Assembly (NCBI GenBank): GCA_045132895.1 | Contig: JBGUTC010000058.1 | Location: forward strand, 1-35,382 | DNA: 35,382 nucleotides | Direction of reading: 5' to 3' | Origin: UMGS755 sp045132895 | Lineage (GTDB): Bacteria; Bacillota; Clostridia; UBA1381; UBA9506 | In this document: positions 1 to 6,725 of the stretch, piece by piece | Layout: each line of letters begins with the position of its first letter | Position numbering within the stretch: position 1 is the first letter of the stretch | Made by a program: the position numbers and the translations under genes | Notes under the pieces: generated by a model | What the model saw: the letters and a program-made list of their open reading frames with translations, nothing else | Told to the model about the DNA's origin: nothing | Databases searched by the model: none

Positions 1-1592
1 TTGATAACCAAACAAGGAACGCTCATAACATTATATTTTGTCTTTAAATCTTCAAAATGTTGAAGGTCGTATACTTCTGCTTTAATATTTTTATTTATAG
101 TTGCTATGCGCTGACAGGCAATTACCAAATCGGGGCACATAGTACAAGACAAAGACACCAAAACTTTCATATCTGTTTGTTTTTTTATGTTCTCGATTTC
201 TTTTAATGTATCTTCATCTATTGTCTGTCCGGGACCTGCTGCATTGTAAAGCCCCAGTACAAAAGAGGTAAACTCATGTCCTCCCGGCACACCGTGAAAT
301 GCAATCCCCGAATCAATTCCATCCTCTGAAAAGACTCGCACACACGGCGCAAGATTTGATTGGTCATTTTTATCAGCTACCATGGCTGTAAGCTTGTCCG
401 TAAGGTCTGCAAGATTTGTTATATAATTTTCCAATTCTAAAGACACAGGGCGATTATCAAGATACAGCTTAAGGATAAGCTTGCGTTCCATTTTTGAAAA
501 TACTCCCTCTAACTGTTCTTTCATTTCTGCTGTAAATATATCATCCGAATCATCAGATGCCTCAGCGGTTTTTGGTGCATTTGGATAGTCTGTCATTCTT
601 GTAACGGGAGGCTTCGGATGAAGACCTGTTTTTCTCTGCATTTCGGCAACATATTTTTCAAGCTCTGTAGCAGAAATAGCACCATCACCTGTAGCTGTAA
701 CCACCTGACGGAGAGGTTTAATACATACATCGCCTGCTGCATACAATCCATCAATAGTCGTTTTTAGACTTGAGTCAGTTATAACATAGCCGTATTCATT
801 TAACTCTGCAATATCTTTAACAAGCTCTGTATCAGGAGAATATCCGGCAAACACAAATACTCCGAAGTTATCTCCGTCTTCTGCTTGATATTCGGTAACA
901 TCTCCGGTTTTGGTATTTTTATATCTAATATAATTAAGACCGTTTTCACCGCTCACTTCTTCGACAACCGTGTTATAAATAACTGTTATTTTTTCGTGAT
1001 TTTTCGCCTGTTCTGAAACAGATGCAGCACATGTAAAATCATCATTCCGGACAAGAATTGTTACATGACGGGCAAATTTAGTTAAGAATACACTTTCTTC
1101 TGCCGCAGCAAAACCTCCGCCGACTACATAAACCTCTTTTCCTGTGAAAAATTCTCCGTCACAGGTCGCACAATAAGCAACTCCTCGGCCTTTGTGTTCT
1201 TCTTCTCCTTTAAATCCTATAGTTCTCGGATGTGCACCGGTAGCAAGCAGAACTCCCAAACATTGAAAATCCCCACGGCTTGTGCGAACGGTTTTAACAA
1301 TATCATCCATTTTCAGGTTTTCTGCTTCCGCCATTAAAAATTCTGCTCCAAAGGTTTCTGCCTGACGGCACATCGTTTCGGTAAGCTCTTTTCCGCTTAT
1401 TTTTCCTAAGCCCGGATAATTTACAACCTCATGTGTAATGGTAATCTGACCGCCAAACTGTTCTTTTTCAAGAACTAACACACGGTATCTTGCACGAGCC
1501 AGATAAATGGCGGCGGTAAGTCCTGCCGGACCGCCGCCTATCACTACAACATCATATAAATTATCTTGGTTAATGTTTTGTATATTACTCAT
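1..1592 (-). CDS. Permuted AhpF-like peroxiredoxin reductase (partial, C-terminus beyond left edge)
   Basis: FAD/NAD(P)H disulfide reductase that should reduce the AhpC encoded just upstream. I translated it by hand; the frame stays open to the window edge (about 530 codons seen). Residues 1-310 are a thioredoxin-reductase module: an FAD-binding GGGPAG motif near residue 20, the redox pair CATC followed by DG, a second nucleotide-binding GGGFAAAE motif, and AAGDV near its end. After a linker comes a tandem thioredoxin-fold module like the N-terminal module of E. coli AhpF: a degenerate first fold with GHEFTSFVL, then an active-site CTMCPD. Order is therefore reversed relative to classical AhpF. 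The start ATG (1590-1592) shares one base with the ahpC stop codon (TAATG), so translation is probably coupled. Family role is known; pairing with this AhpC is inferred from the operon. Confidence 0.9.
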   Translation of the reverse strand, partial: MSNIQNINQDNLYDVVVIGGGPAGLTAAIYLARARYRVLVLEKEQFGGQITITHEVVNYPGLGKISGKELTETMCRQAETFGAEFLMAEAENLKMDDIVKTVRTSRGDFQCLGVLLATGAHPRTIGFKGEEEHKGRGVAYCATCDGEFFTGKEVYVVGGGFAAAEESVFLTKFARHVTILVRNDDFTCAASVSEQAKNHEKITVIYNTVVEEVSGENGLNYIRYKNTKTGDVTEYQAEDGDNFGVFVFAGYSPDTELVKDIAELNEYGYVITDSSLKTTIDGLYAAGDVCIKPLRQVVTATGDGAISATELEKYVAEMQRKTGLHPKPPVTRMTDYPNAPKTAEASDDSDDIFTAEMKEQLEGVFSKMERKLILKLYLDNRPVSLELENYITNLADLTDKLTAMVADKNDQSNLAPCVRVFSEDGIDSGIAFHGVPGGHEFTSFVLGLYNAAGPGQTIDEDTLKEIENIKKQTDMKVLVSLSCTMCPDLVIACQRIATINKNIKAEVYDLQHFEDLKTKYNVMSVPCLVI

Positions 1593-2155
1593 TATAACTG
1601 TCCTACGAGATCAAGACTAGGCTTTAATGTTTCAGCACCCGGCTGCCAGTTAGCAGGACAAACCTGGTCGCCGTGTGCGTGAACGAACTGACATGCCTGA
1701 ACCTTACGGAAGAGTTCTTCTGCGTTTCTGCCTACATTTCCGGCAGTAACCTCGTAGCCTACAATTTTACCTTCAGGATTTATGATAAAGGTGCCGCGTT
1801 CTGCAAGACCGTCAGCTTCGATTAAAACCTCAAAATCTCTTGAAATTTCATGAGTCGGATCAGCAAGCATGGGATAATTGATTTTTTTAATTCTTTCAGA
1901 TGCATCGTGCCATGCTTTATGAACAAAATGAGTGTCGGTAGATACAGAGTATATCTCACATCCCACATTTTTAAAATCCTCATACTTATTTGCTAAGTCT
2001 TCCAACTCCGTTGGGCATACAAAGGTAAAATCTGCAGGATAGAAAAAGAACACGCTCCATTTACCTAAAATCTCTTCTTTGGAAACCATCTTAAAATCGT
2101 CTCCGTGAAATGCGTAAGCTTTAAAATCTGAAATTTCTTTGTTAATCAATGACAT
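1592..2155 (-). CDS. ahpC: Alkyl hydroperoxide reductase subunit C (2-Cys peroxiredoxin)
   Basis: Cytoplasmic typical 2-Cys peroxiredoxin of 187 aa, the normal AhpC length, reducing H2O2, organic peroxides and peroxynitrite. The peroxidatic cysteine is Cys47 in FTFVCPTE and the resolving cysteine is Cys166 in DQVCPANW; both are intact. A longer reading frame extends upstream, but the ATG at 2153-2155 is preceded by AAAGGAG at proper distance and begins the conserved MSLINKEI, so I start there. It is the middle gene of dfx-ahpC-ahpF-like: 28 bases after dfx, one-base overlap with the reductase gene. Together these convert superoxide to peroxide and then to water. Low GC, like the rest of the left 5 kb. 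Confidence 0.97.
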   Translation of the reverse strand: MSLINKEISDFKAYAFHGDDFKMVSKEEILGKWSVFFFYPADFTFVCPTELEDLANKYEDFKNVGCEIYSVSTDTHFVHKAWHDASERIKKINYPMLADPTHEISRDFEVLIEADGLAERGTFIINPEGKIVGYEVTAGNVGRNAEELFRKVQACQFVHAHGDQVCPANWQPGAETLKPSLDLVGQL

Positions 2156-2183
2156 AATTTTATTCTCCTTTACTTTTTTAATT

Positions 2184-2558
2184 TTATGCTTTCCAAAGGC
2201 TATGCTGATTGCAAAAGGCATATACTGCTTTTACGCTGTCTCCCTTGGATAATGAAAAGTTTGCCTTCGGAGGTGTGTTTGGCGAAAGCCTCTTGTACTG
2301 GAAGCCATCATCACTTTCAATGCACACCCACTCGATATAATGCTGGGGTTCCATCGGATGCTGGGCCGAACCGACTGAAACGGTTACCTGGTCACCTTCT
2401 GTTTTATATACGGGAATATGTTTTTCTTCGGATGCCTCCGTAGTGCCCGGAATTATTTCCTGCATATCTTCGCCGCAGCATTGTATAGGAACACCGCTAT
2501 TTTTTATCATCGCAATAATATTTCCGCAATGCTTGCAAATAAAAAACAGTTCTTTCAA
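2184..2558 (-). CDS. dfx: Desulfoferrodoxin (superoxide reductase)
   Basis: Superoxide reductase of anaerobes (124 aa): reduces superoxide to H2O2 without making O2. The N-terminal desulforedoxin domain has the four iron ligands Cys8, Cys11, Cys27 and Cys28, so this is the two-centre (class I) form. The catalytic neelaredoxin domain has Glu45, His47 (EKHIPV), His67 and His73 (HPMEPQH), and Cys116/His119 (CNQH), giving the square-pyramidal Fe(His)4Cys centre. The start is TTG (2556-2558), chosen because AGGAGG lies 7-8 bases upstream and the protein begins exactly like the family. First gene of the operon with ahpC and the permuted ahpF; transcription probably starts in the inverted-repeat region shared with the divergent MFS gene. 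Confidence 0.96.
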   Translation of the reverse strand: MKELFFICKHCGNIIAMIKNSGVPIQCCGEDMQEIIPGTTEASEEKHIPVYKTEGDQVTVSVGSAQHPMEPQHYIEWVCIESDDGFQYKRLSPNTPPKANFSLSKGDSVKAVYAFCNQHSLWKA

Positions 2559-2582
2559 AACTATTCCTCCTTTCTACATAAA

Positions 2583-2628
2583 AGTATAACCAAGTGTGCT
2601 AAATAAATACGCAAATATAGGTTATACT
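2583..2628. promoter_or_regulatory. Divergent promoter region with perfect 9-bp inverted repeat
   Basis: AGTATAACC (2583-2591) and GGTTATACT (2620-2628) form a perfect inverted repeat with a 28-bp spacer in the 94-bp gap between dfx and the MFS gene. Each arm contains TATACT in the outward direction, i.e. a -10-like hexamer for each divergent operon. No good -35 sits 17 bp upstream of either, which suits activator-dependent or jointly regulated promoters. The regulator is unknown. Confidence 0.5.
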
Positions 2629-2652
2629 ATGGTTAGATTGGAGTGATAACTT

Positions 2653-4068
2653 ATGGAAATTAGTTCCTCAAAACCTTATTTAAGGGGTTTTGTACCGTAT
2701 GCACTCGCGGCATTTTTAGTAGGTGCTGTGGGCGGATTTACCGCCGTGCTTGGCCCTGCATTTGTAAGTGACTTGAATTTGCCGTATAATAACACAACAT
2801 GGACCGCTTTAGCTATGGCAGCTTCAACAGCAGCGTTTGCACCCATTCTCGGCAAGCTGGGTGATGTAATAGGCAGGAAAGCAACATTATTGATTGGTAT
2901 AGCGATTTTTACTTTGGGTAATATCCTTACGGCAATAGCCCCATCGCTATTTTTTATGATTATTGCCCGTTTTATTGTAGGAATAGGAAGTGCAGCTATT
3001 GCACCAGTGGTAATGTCATACATTGTTACAGAGTTTCCGCGTGAGAAAATTGCAAAGGGTTTTTCTTTATATATGCTTATTTCAAGCAGTGCAGTAATTT
3101 TTGGACCTACGCTCGGCGGATTGCTTATTGATTTTTATGGTTGGCGAGCAATGATGTGGGTATGCGTTGCAATTTCAGCCATCATATTTTTACTTTGCAT
3201 TGTAACACATAGAAAAGATAGTATGCTATTTAAACCACTGACAGATTTCGATGGTATTGGTTCTGTATGGGTACTGATTTTCTTTACTCTTATGTTGTGC
3301 CTACCGTCCTTTGGTCAGAATTTCGGTATTAGTTCAATATGGTTTTTAATTATTTTAATTGCATCGGTAATTTCATTTATCGGTTTGTTTTTTGCAGAAA
3401 AAAAAGCGACAAATCCAATTCTCAGTTGGAAGTTTATGAAAAGAAAAAAGTTTTTTCTCTCAGTTCTGGCTCTCTTTTTAACTCAGGGACTTATGCAGGC
3501 GAATATGACAAATATAATTGTCTTTATCAACTACACACAGCCTGATAATACTATTATATCCAGCTATGCGATTTCAATTATGTATATCGGAATGTCACTT
3601 GGGTCAGTTGTTTTAGGACCATTGGCAGACCGCATAGAGCCTAAAAAGGTCTTGGCTGCCTCTTTGACTCTTACAGGGGTTGGATGTGCCATTATGCTTT
3701 TATTTACTGCCCAAACTTCTGTAATTATTCTTGTCGCTTCTCTTGGCATATTAGGCTTTGGGCTTGGCGGAAACGCTGCAATTTTTATGAAGGTTGTGCT
3801 GTCAGGCGTGCCTGCTGAAACTGCAGGAGCAGGAACCGGAACATACGGCTTATTCCGTGACCTTGCCTCCCCCTTTGGTGTAGCGATTTTTGTTCCTCTT
3901 TTTACAAATAGAGTAACAAATATTATAAGTAGCGGGAAGGGTGAAATAACCGCCGCAGTAAATTCCATAAAGTTTCTTGCTGTAGCGGAAATTATTTGTG
4001 TTATTGCTGGAATTGCGATAGTGTTGTTCCTGCCTAAAATTTATATCAAAAAAGGAGAAAAAGCATGA
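2653..4068 (+). CDS. MFS transporter, DHA2/EmrB-like
   Basis: Integral membrane protein of 471 aa with about 12-14 hydrophobic segments. The N-terminal half has the MFS motif A between the second and third segments (GKLGDVIGRK, about residues 75-84) and a motif C-like glycine-rich GPTLGGLLIDFYGWR near residues 155-170, both typical of drug/H+ antiporters of the EmrB/QacA type. A cytoplasmic lysine-rich loop lies near the middle. It overlaps the next gene (ATGA), so transporter and short-chain dehydrogenase are made together; a transporter for the dehydrogenase's substrate or product is the natural inference. BaiG-type bile-acid transporters have similar length and genomic partners, but nothing in the sequence alone fixes the substrate. 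Confidence 0.88.
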   Translation: MEISSSKPYLRGFVPYALAAFLVGAVGGFTAVLGPAFVSDLNLPYNNTTWTALAMAASTAAFAPILGKLGDVIGRKATLLIGIAIFTLGNILTAIAPSLFFMIIARFIVGIGSAAIAPVVMSYIVTEFPREKIAKGFSLYMLISSSAVIFGPTLGGLLIDFYGWRAMMWVCVAISAIIFLLCIVTHRKDSMLFKPLTDFDGIGSVWVLIFFTLMLCLPSFGQNFGISSIWFLIILIASVISFIGLFFAEKKATNPILSWKFMKRKKFFLSVLALFLTQGLMQANMTNIIVFINYTQPDNTIISSYAISIMYIGMSLGSVVLGPLADRIEPKKVLAASLTLTGVGCAIMLLFTAQTSVIILVASLGILGFGLGGNAAIFMKVVLSGVPAETAGAGTGTYGLFRDLASPFGVAIFVPLFTNRVTNIISSGKGEITAAVNSIKFLAVAEIICVIAGIAIVLFLPKIYIKKGEKA

Positions 4069-4862
4069 AATTAAAAGACAAAGTTGTTTTAATAACTGCC
4101 TCAACCCGAGGAATAGGTCTTGCCATTACTAAATTCTTTGCTAAAGAAGGTGCTATCGTTTATATGGCAGCAAGAAATTTAGAACTTGCAAAGCAGGAGG
4201 CTGACAAGCTAAATTCCGAGGGCTGTATAGTAAGATATGTTTATAACGATGCAAGCAAACCTGAATCCTATATTTCTATGACTGATGAAGTAATAAAAGA
4301 TGCAGGGCGTATTGATGTTTTGGTTAACAACTTCGGCACTTCAAATCCGGGAAAAGACCTTGACTTTTCAAATACAGATACAGAGATTTTCTTTGATATT
4401 GTAAATATCAATTTAAGAAGTGTTTTTATGGCAAGTAAAGAGGTAGCAAAACATATGGCAAAAAACGGTGGCGGAAGTATTATAAACATATCCTCTGTAG
4501 GCGGACTTATTCCGGATATTTCACAAGTAGCATATGGGACAAGTAAGGCTGCTATTAATTATCTTACTAAACTGATAGCCGTACACGAAGCAAAAAACAA
4601 TATTCGCTGTAATGCAATCTTACCCGGGATGACTGCAACCGATGCAGTAGAGAAGAATCTTACGGAGGGATTCAGAGAACTGTTTATGCGTCATATTCCG
4701 TTTAAGCGTATGGGTGCACCAGAAGAAATTGCCGCAGCAGCTGTTTACTTTGCATCAGATGACTCTGCTTATACCACAGGTCAAATTCTAACCGTGTCCG
4801 GAGGTTTTGGTTTGGCAATACCTGTATATGGAGATTTATCAGATAAAATAAATCGCAGATAA
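4065..4862 (+). CDS. Short-chain dehydrogenase/reductase, 7alpha-hydroxysteroid dehydrogenase-like
   Basis: Classical SDR of 265 aa, NAD(P)-dependent oxidation/reduction of a secondary alcohol. The cofactor motif is TASTRGIG (11-18); Arg37 after the second strand suggests NADP(H) preference. NNFG at 88-91 and the catalytic set Asn114/116 region, Ser144, Tyr157 and Lys161 (YGTSK) are intact. The stretch LVNNFGT..., then NISSVGG.IPDIS..YG.SK, closely resembles clostridial 7alpha-hydroxysteroid dehydrogenases (Clostridium absonum type) as I recall them, more than generic FabG, which has different residues there. Start overlaps the MFS stop by four bases. Function as bile-acid dehydrogenase is inference; SDR membership is certain. 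Confidence 0.9.
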   Translation: MKLKDKVVLITASTRGIGLAITKFFAKEGAIVYMAARNLELAKQEADKLNSEGCIVRYVYNDASKPESYISMTDEVIKDAGRIDVLVNNFGTSNPGKDLDFSNTDTEIFFDIVNINLRSVFMASKEVAKHMAKNGGGSIINISSVGGLIPDISQVAYGTSKAAINYLTKLIAVHEAKNNIRCNAILPGMTATDAVEKNLTEGFRELFMRHIPFKRMGAPEEIAAAAVYFASDDSAYTTGQILTVSGGFGLAIPVYGDLSDKINRR

Positions 4863-4869
4863 ACAAAAA

Positions 4870-4909
4870 CACAGACGGAGCTTCAAAATTTCTCCATCTG
4901 TGTTTTTTT
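4870..4909 (+). terminator. Rho-independent terminator after the SDR gene
   Basis: Stem CACAGACGGAG (4870-4880) with CTCCATCTGTG (4892-4902), one mismatch, 11-base loop, followed by seven T (4903-4909). Ends the MFS-SDR operon. Confidence 0.85.
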
Positions 4910-5117
4910 GTTGTTTTTTTCTGCATCCGTGGTATAATAAAACAAATGCAGACCATTATATTTCATATTAACGATAAACTTTTTGACCACATGTTATCCC
5001 ACAGTTAGCTCTGGACTATATGGAAACAGTGGAGATAAAATGTCTAAAGAGTATGTTGAATGTAGAGGAAAGGGCTAAAAAAGGTAAAAACCGCTATATA
5101 TCAAGCTTTAGAGCGTG

Positions 5118-5162
5118 TTCGGGACGAAGAGGCCGCAGGTTCAAATCCTGTTATCCCGACCA
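5118..5162 (+). other. 3' fragment of a tRNA-Pro(CGG) gene, probable attachment site
   Basis: The sequence from the anticodon loop to CCA is present: loop TTCGGGA (5118-5124, anticodon CGG), 3' anticodon strand CGAAG, variable loop, T-arm GCAGG-TTCAAAT-CCTGT (5135-5151), 3' acceptor strand TATCCCG, discriminator A and encoded CCA (5160-5162). The expected 5' partners (CGGGATA for the acceptor, CTTCG for the anticodon stem) are absent upstream, so no cloverleaf can form. Truncation exactly at the anticodon loop is typical of tyrosine-recombinase integration into tRNA genes. The native-looking terminator follows on the right, so the inserted element should lie to the left and the intact tRNA copy at its other end. 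Confidence 0.75.
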
Positions 5163-5163
5163 C

Positions 5164-5198
5164 GTCGAAGCAAAGTTCGCTTTGCTTCGACTTTTTTT
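5164..5198 (+). terminator. Terminator of the former tRNA-Pro gene
   Basis: Perfect 12-bp stem (GTCGAAGCAAAG 5164-5175 / CTTTGCTTCGAC 5180-5191) with a TTCG tetraloop and seven T, starting two bases after CCA. Position and strength are those of a tRNA terminator, supporting that the right side is the original chromosomal flank. Confidence 0.9.
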
Positions 5199-5347
5199 AT
5201 GCAAAAAAGTCATTCGCTCGCTTCCTTGCTTCTCCTCTTTCGCAAAAAGTCACGCTCGGTTCGTCTGTTCGGCTGTAAACGCCCTCACGGCGACTCACCG
5301 TCGCTACCAACTTTTTATTGTGACACGTTATGAACACCCGCACCAGA

Positions 5348-5390
5348 AAGAAACGACAAATTTCGACGGAAGTTGTCGTTTCTTTTTTTT
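5348..5390. terminator. Hairpin with T-run downstream of DUF421 gene
   Basis: AAGAAACGACAA (5348-5359) pairs with TTGTCGTTTCTT (5373-5384), 13-base loop, followed on the plus strand by T to 5390. On the minus strand it lies eight bases past the DUF421 stop and is also flanked by a short T-rich stretch, so it may act in both directions. Confidence 0.7.
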
Positions 5391-5397
5391 GCAAAGA

Positions 5398-6072
5398 TTA
5401 CTCTACAGGAAACAAAGTAAGGTTGTTGTTTTTATCACATATTCCTAAGTATATTTCTTTAGCACTATTATGCCTTTGCTTCTTCAATTGTTTATCGAGC
5501 CACGTCAAGTCAAGGCCAAGTCTTTTTAAATTTTCATGCAGAATGCGACCATCCATAATAAGCTCTGTGTATATTTCCGCTTTCTCGGGAGTTATGTTCA
5601 TATCCTCCGGAGTCAGCGGTCTTTTTTTGCTTTTGGGCAAAATGGTTATTCTGCCATTGTATTCAAATACCGCCGTTTGAATATCATTTAAATTAAAATA
5701 TCCTTCCTGCCTGCATAAAACCATAAATTCGGAAAGTTCCAGTTTTGCCTTTTTCATGTTGTCCCGATATAGTTTTCCGTTATCCATAATAATGGTCGGG
5801 GTTCCGTTGACATATTTACGGGTTTTCGGAAACTTATGCGCAAGTAAGGTTAACCCAAATGCGACAAGACCATAGATGATCATTGCAACAAGAGGTCTCC
5901 ATGGTGATTCCAGTTCCGTTGCAAGTTCAGCTGCTATTGATCCTATGGTGATGCCTGTTATATAATCAAAGAAATCAAGTTGCGCCATTTGTTTATGCCC
6001 CGTTATTTTGGCAATCACAAACAACGATACGGTGGACAGCAAAGAGGTTAAAAGAACTTTGATAAATTCCAA
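5398..6072 (-). CDS. DUF421 (YetF/YcaP family) membrane protein
   Basis: 224-aa membrane protein of the YetF/YcaP family. Three hydrophobic segments in the first 80 residues (about 5-22, 35-52 with TGITIGSIAAELA, and 58-78) are followed by a cytoplasmic mixed alpha/beta C-terminal domain containing the family-type stretch IIMDNGKLYRDNM and LCRQEGYFN. Biochemical function of the family is not established; members are often linked to envelope or spore functions. The start is TTG (6070-6072), preceded by AAGGAAGTG. It stands alone, convergent with the tRNA remnant and separated from the ACT gene upstream by a terminator. First intact gene to the right of the putative attachment site. Confidence 0.85.
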   Translation of the reverse strand: MEFIKVLLTSLLSTVSLFVIAKITGHKQMAQLDFFDYITGITIGSIAAELATELESPWRPLVAMIIYGLVAFGLTLLAHKFPKTRKYVNGTPTIIMDNGKLYRDNMKKAKLELSEFMVLCRQEGYFNLNDIQTAVFEYNGRITILPKSKKRPLTPEDMNITPEKAEIYTELIMDGRILHENLKRLGLDLTWLDKQLKKQRHNSAKEIYLGICDKNNNLTLFPVE

Positions 6073-6154
6073 CTTTAAATCACTTCCTTTTTCTTAGTAT
6101 GCAATCTTCGCTGCATATTTATTACATACATTTTTCGATAAAGGAAGAATCCAA

Positions 6155-6194
6155 TAAAAAAACAAAACTGACTCCGCTAAAAAACGAAGCCAGT
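6155..6194 (-). terminator. Terminator after the paaK-ACT operon
   Basis: On the minus strand ACTGGCTTCG pairs with CGGAGTCAGT using two G-U pairs, loop of eight, followed by TTTGTTTTTTT. It lies about 85 bases beyond the ACT-protein stop, the likely end of that transcript. Confidence 0.65.
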
Positions 6195-6277
6195 ATGTCG
6201 CTTATATTAAAATATTAACTGCCACAGAACATTTTTCCGTTGCCTGCTAACGGGCCGCCGTAAGCGGGCTGTTTGCA

Positions 6278-6709
6278 TTACAGTTTATTGATGTCTGCTT
6301 CTGTTATAAGTTTAAATCCTGCGCCAACGAGAGCCGCTTCTGCAGCTTCATTATTCTCAACTCTCAAAACAACATAAGCATGTTTCTCCGTCCGCGCCAT
6401 AAAGGCATAGAGATATTCCACATTGATATCTCCCTTATCCAGAACAGATAGCGCTCCAGTAAGTTTTCCGGGTTCATCCCCAATCTTAACGCCCACAACG
6501 TCAACCATTTTGATGAGATATCCCTGCTCTTCCAGAACTTTCTGAGCAGTTTTTTCATCATTGACAATTAGGCGGAGAATCCCGAAGTCTTCCGTTTCTG
6601 CGACAGAAAGTGCCCTCATGTTGATATTGTTTTCAGCAAGAATCTCTGTCACTGCCACCATTGTACCTTTTCTGTTGGGAACAAAAACTGTTAACTGTTT
6701 TATAGCCAT
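6278..6709 (-). CDS. Tandem ACT-domain protein
   Basis: 143-aa cytoplasmic protein made of two ACT domains (about 4-70 and 72-140); each starts with a beta strand and a ligand-loop motif (VPNRKG, near 9-14, and GDEPGKL, near 76-82). ACT domains bind amino acids, so it probably senses one, most likely an aromatic amino acid given its place. The ATG at 6707-6709 is preceded by GAAGGAG at six to eight bases; a longer frame upstream runs into paaK and is rejected. It begins 16 bases after the paaK stop and shares its T-box-controlled transcript. Stand-alone ACT proteins next to phenylacetate-CoA ligases are a recurrent arrangement in anaerobes; whether it regulates the ligase is inference. Confidence 0.85.
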   Translation of the reverse strand: MAIKQLTVFVPNRKGTMVAVTEILAENNINMRALSVAETEDFGILRLIVNDEKTAQKVLEEQGYLIKMVDVVGVKIGDEPGKLTGALSVLDKGDINVEYLYAFMARTEKHAYVVLRVENNEAAEAALVGAGFKLITEADINKL

Positions 6710-6725
6710 CTGAAACTCTCCTTCC

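Larger units (their letters stand above)
4910..5397. other. Non-coding stretch around a tRNA fragment
   Basis: No convincing gene between the SDR and DUF421 genes. Contents from left: a possible promoter with TATAAT at 4933-4938; only very short ORFs (a 20-codon one from 4947, a 12-codon one from 5040); the tRNA-Pro 3' fragment (5118-5162) and its terminator (5164-5198); then about 150 bp of low-complexity sequence rich in CTCGCT-like words with no RBS-start pair; then a hairpin with T-run (5348-5390). Longer reading frames here read through the tRNA fragment and are artefacts. Confidence 0.6.

Noticed and set aside
4947..5076. Two very short ORFs (about 20 and 12 codons) after a possible promoter
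   Set aside because: Too short to judge; no homology recognised; the second has a modest RBS only.
5075..5162. Complete tRNA gene
   Set aside because: No 5' acceptor strand CGGGATA and no 5' anticodon strand CTTCG upstream; the D-arm-like TAGAGCG is not enough.
5020..5448. Reading frame of 142 codons across the tRNA fragment
   Set aside because: It runs through the tRNA 3' end and its terminator hairpin (typical RRGRRFKSCYPD artefact); no credible RBS or family.
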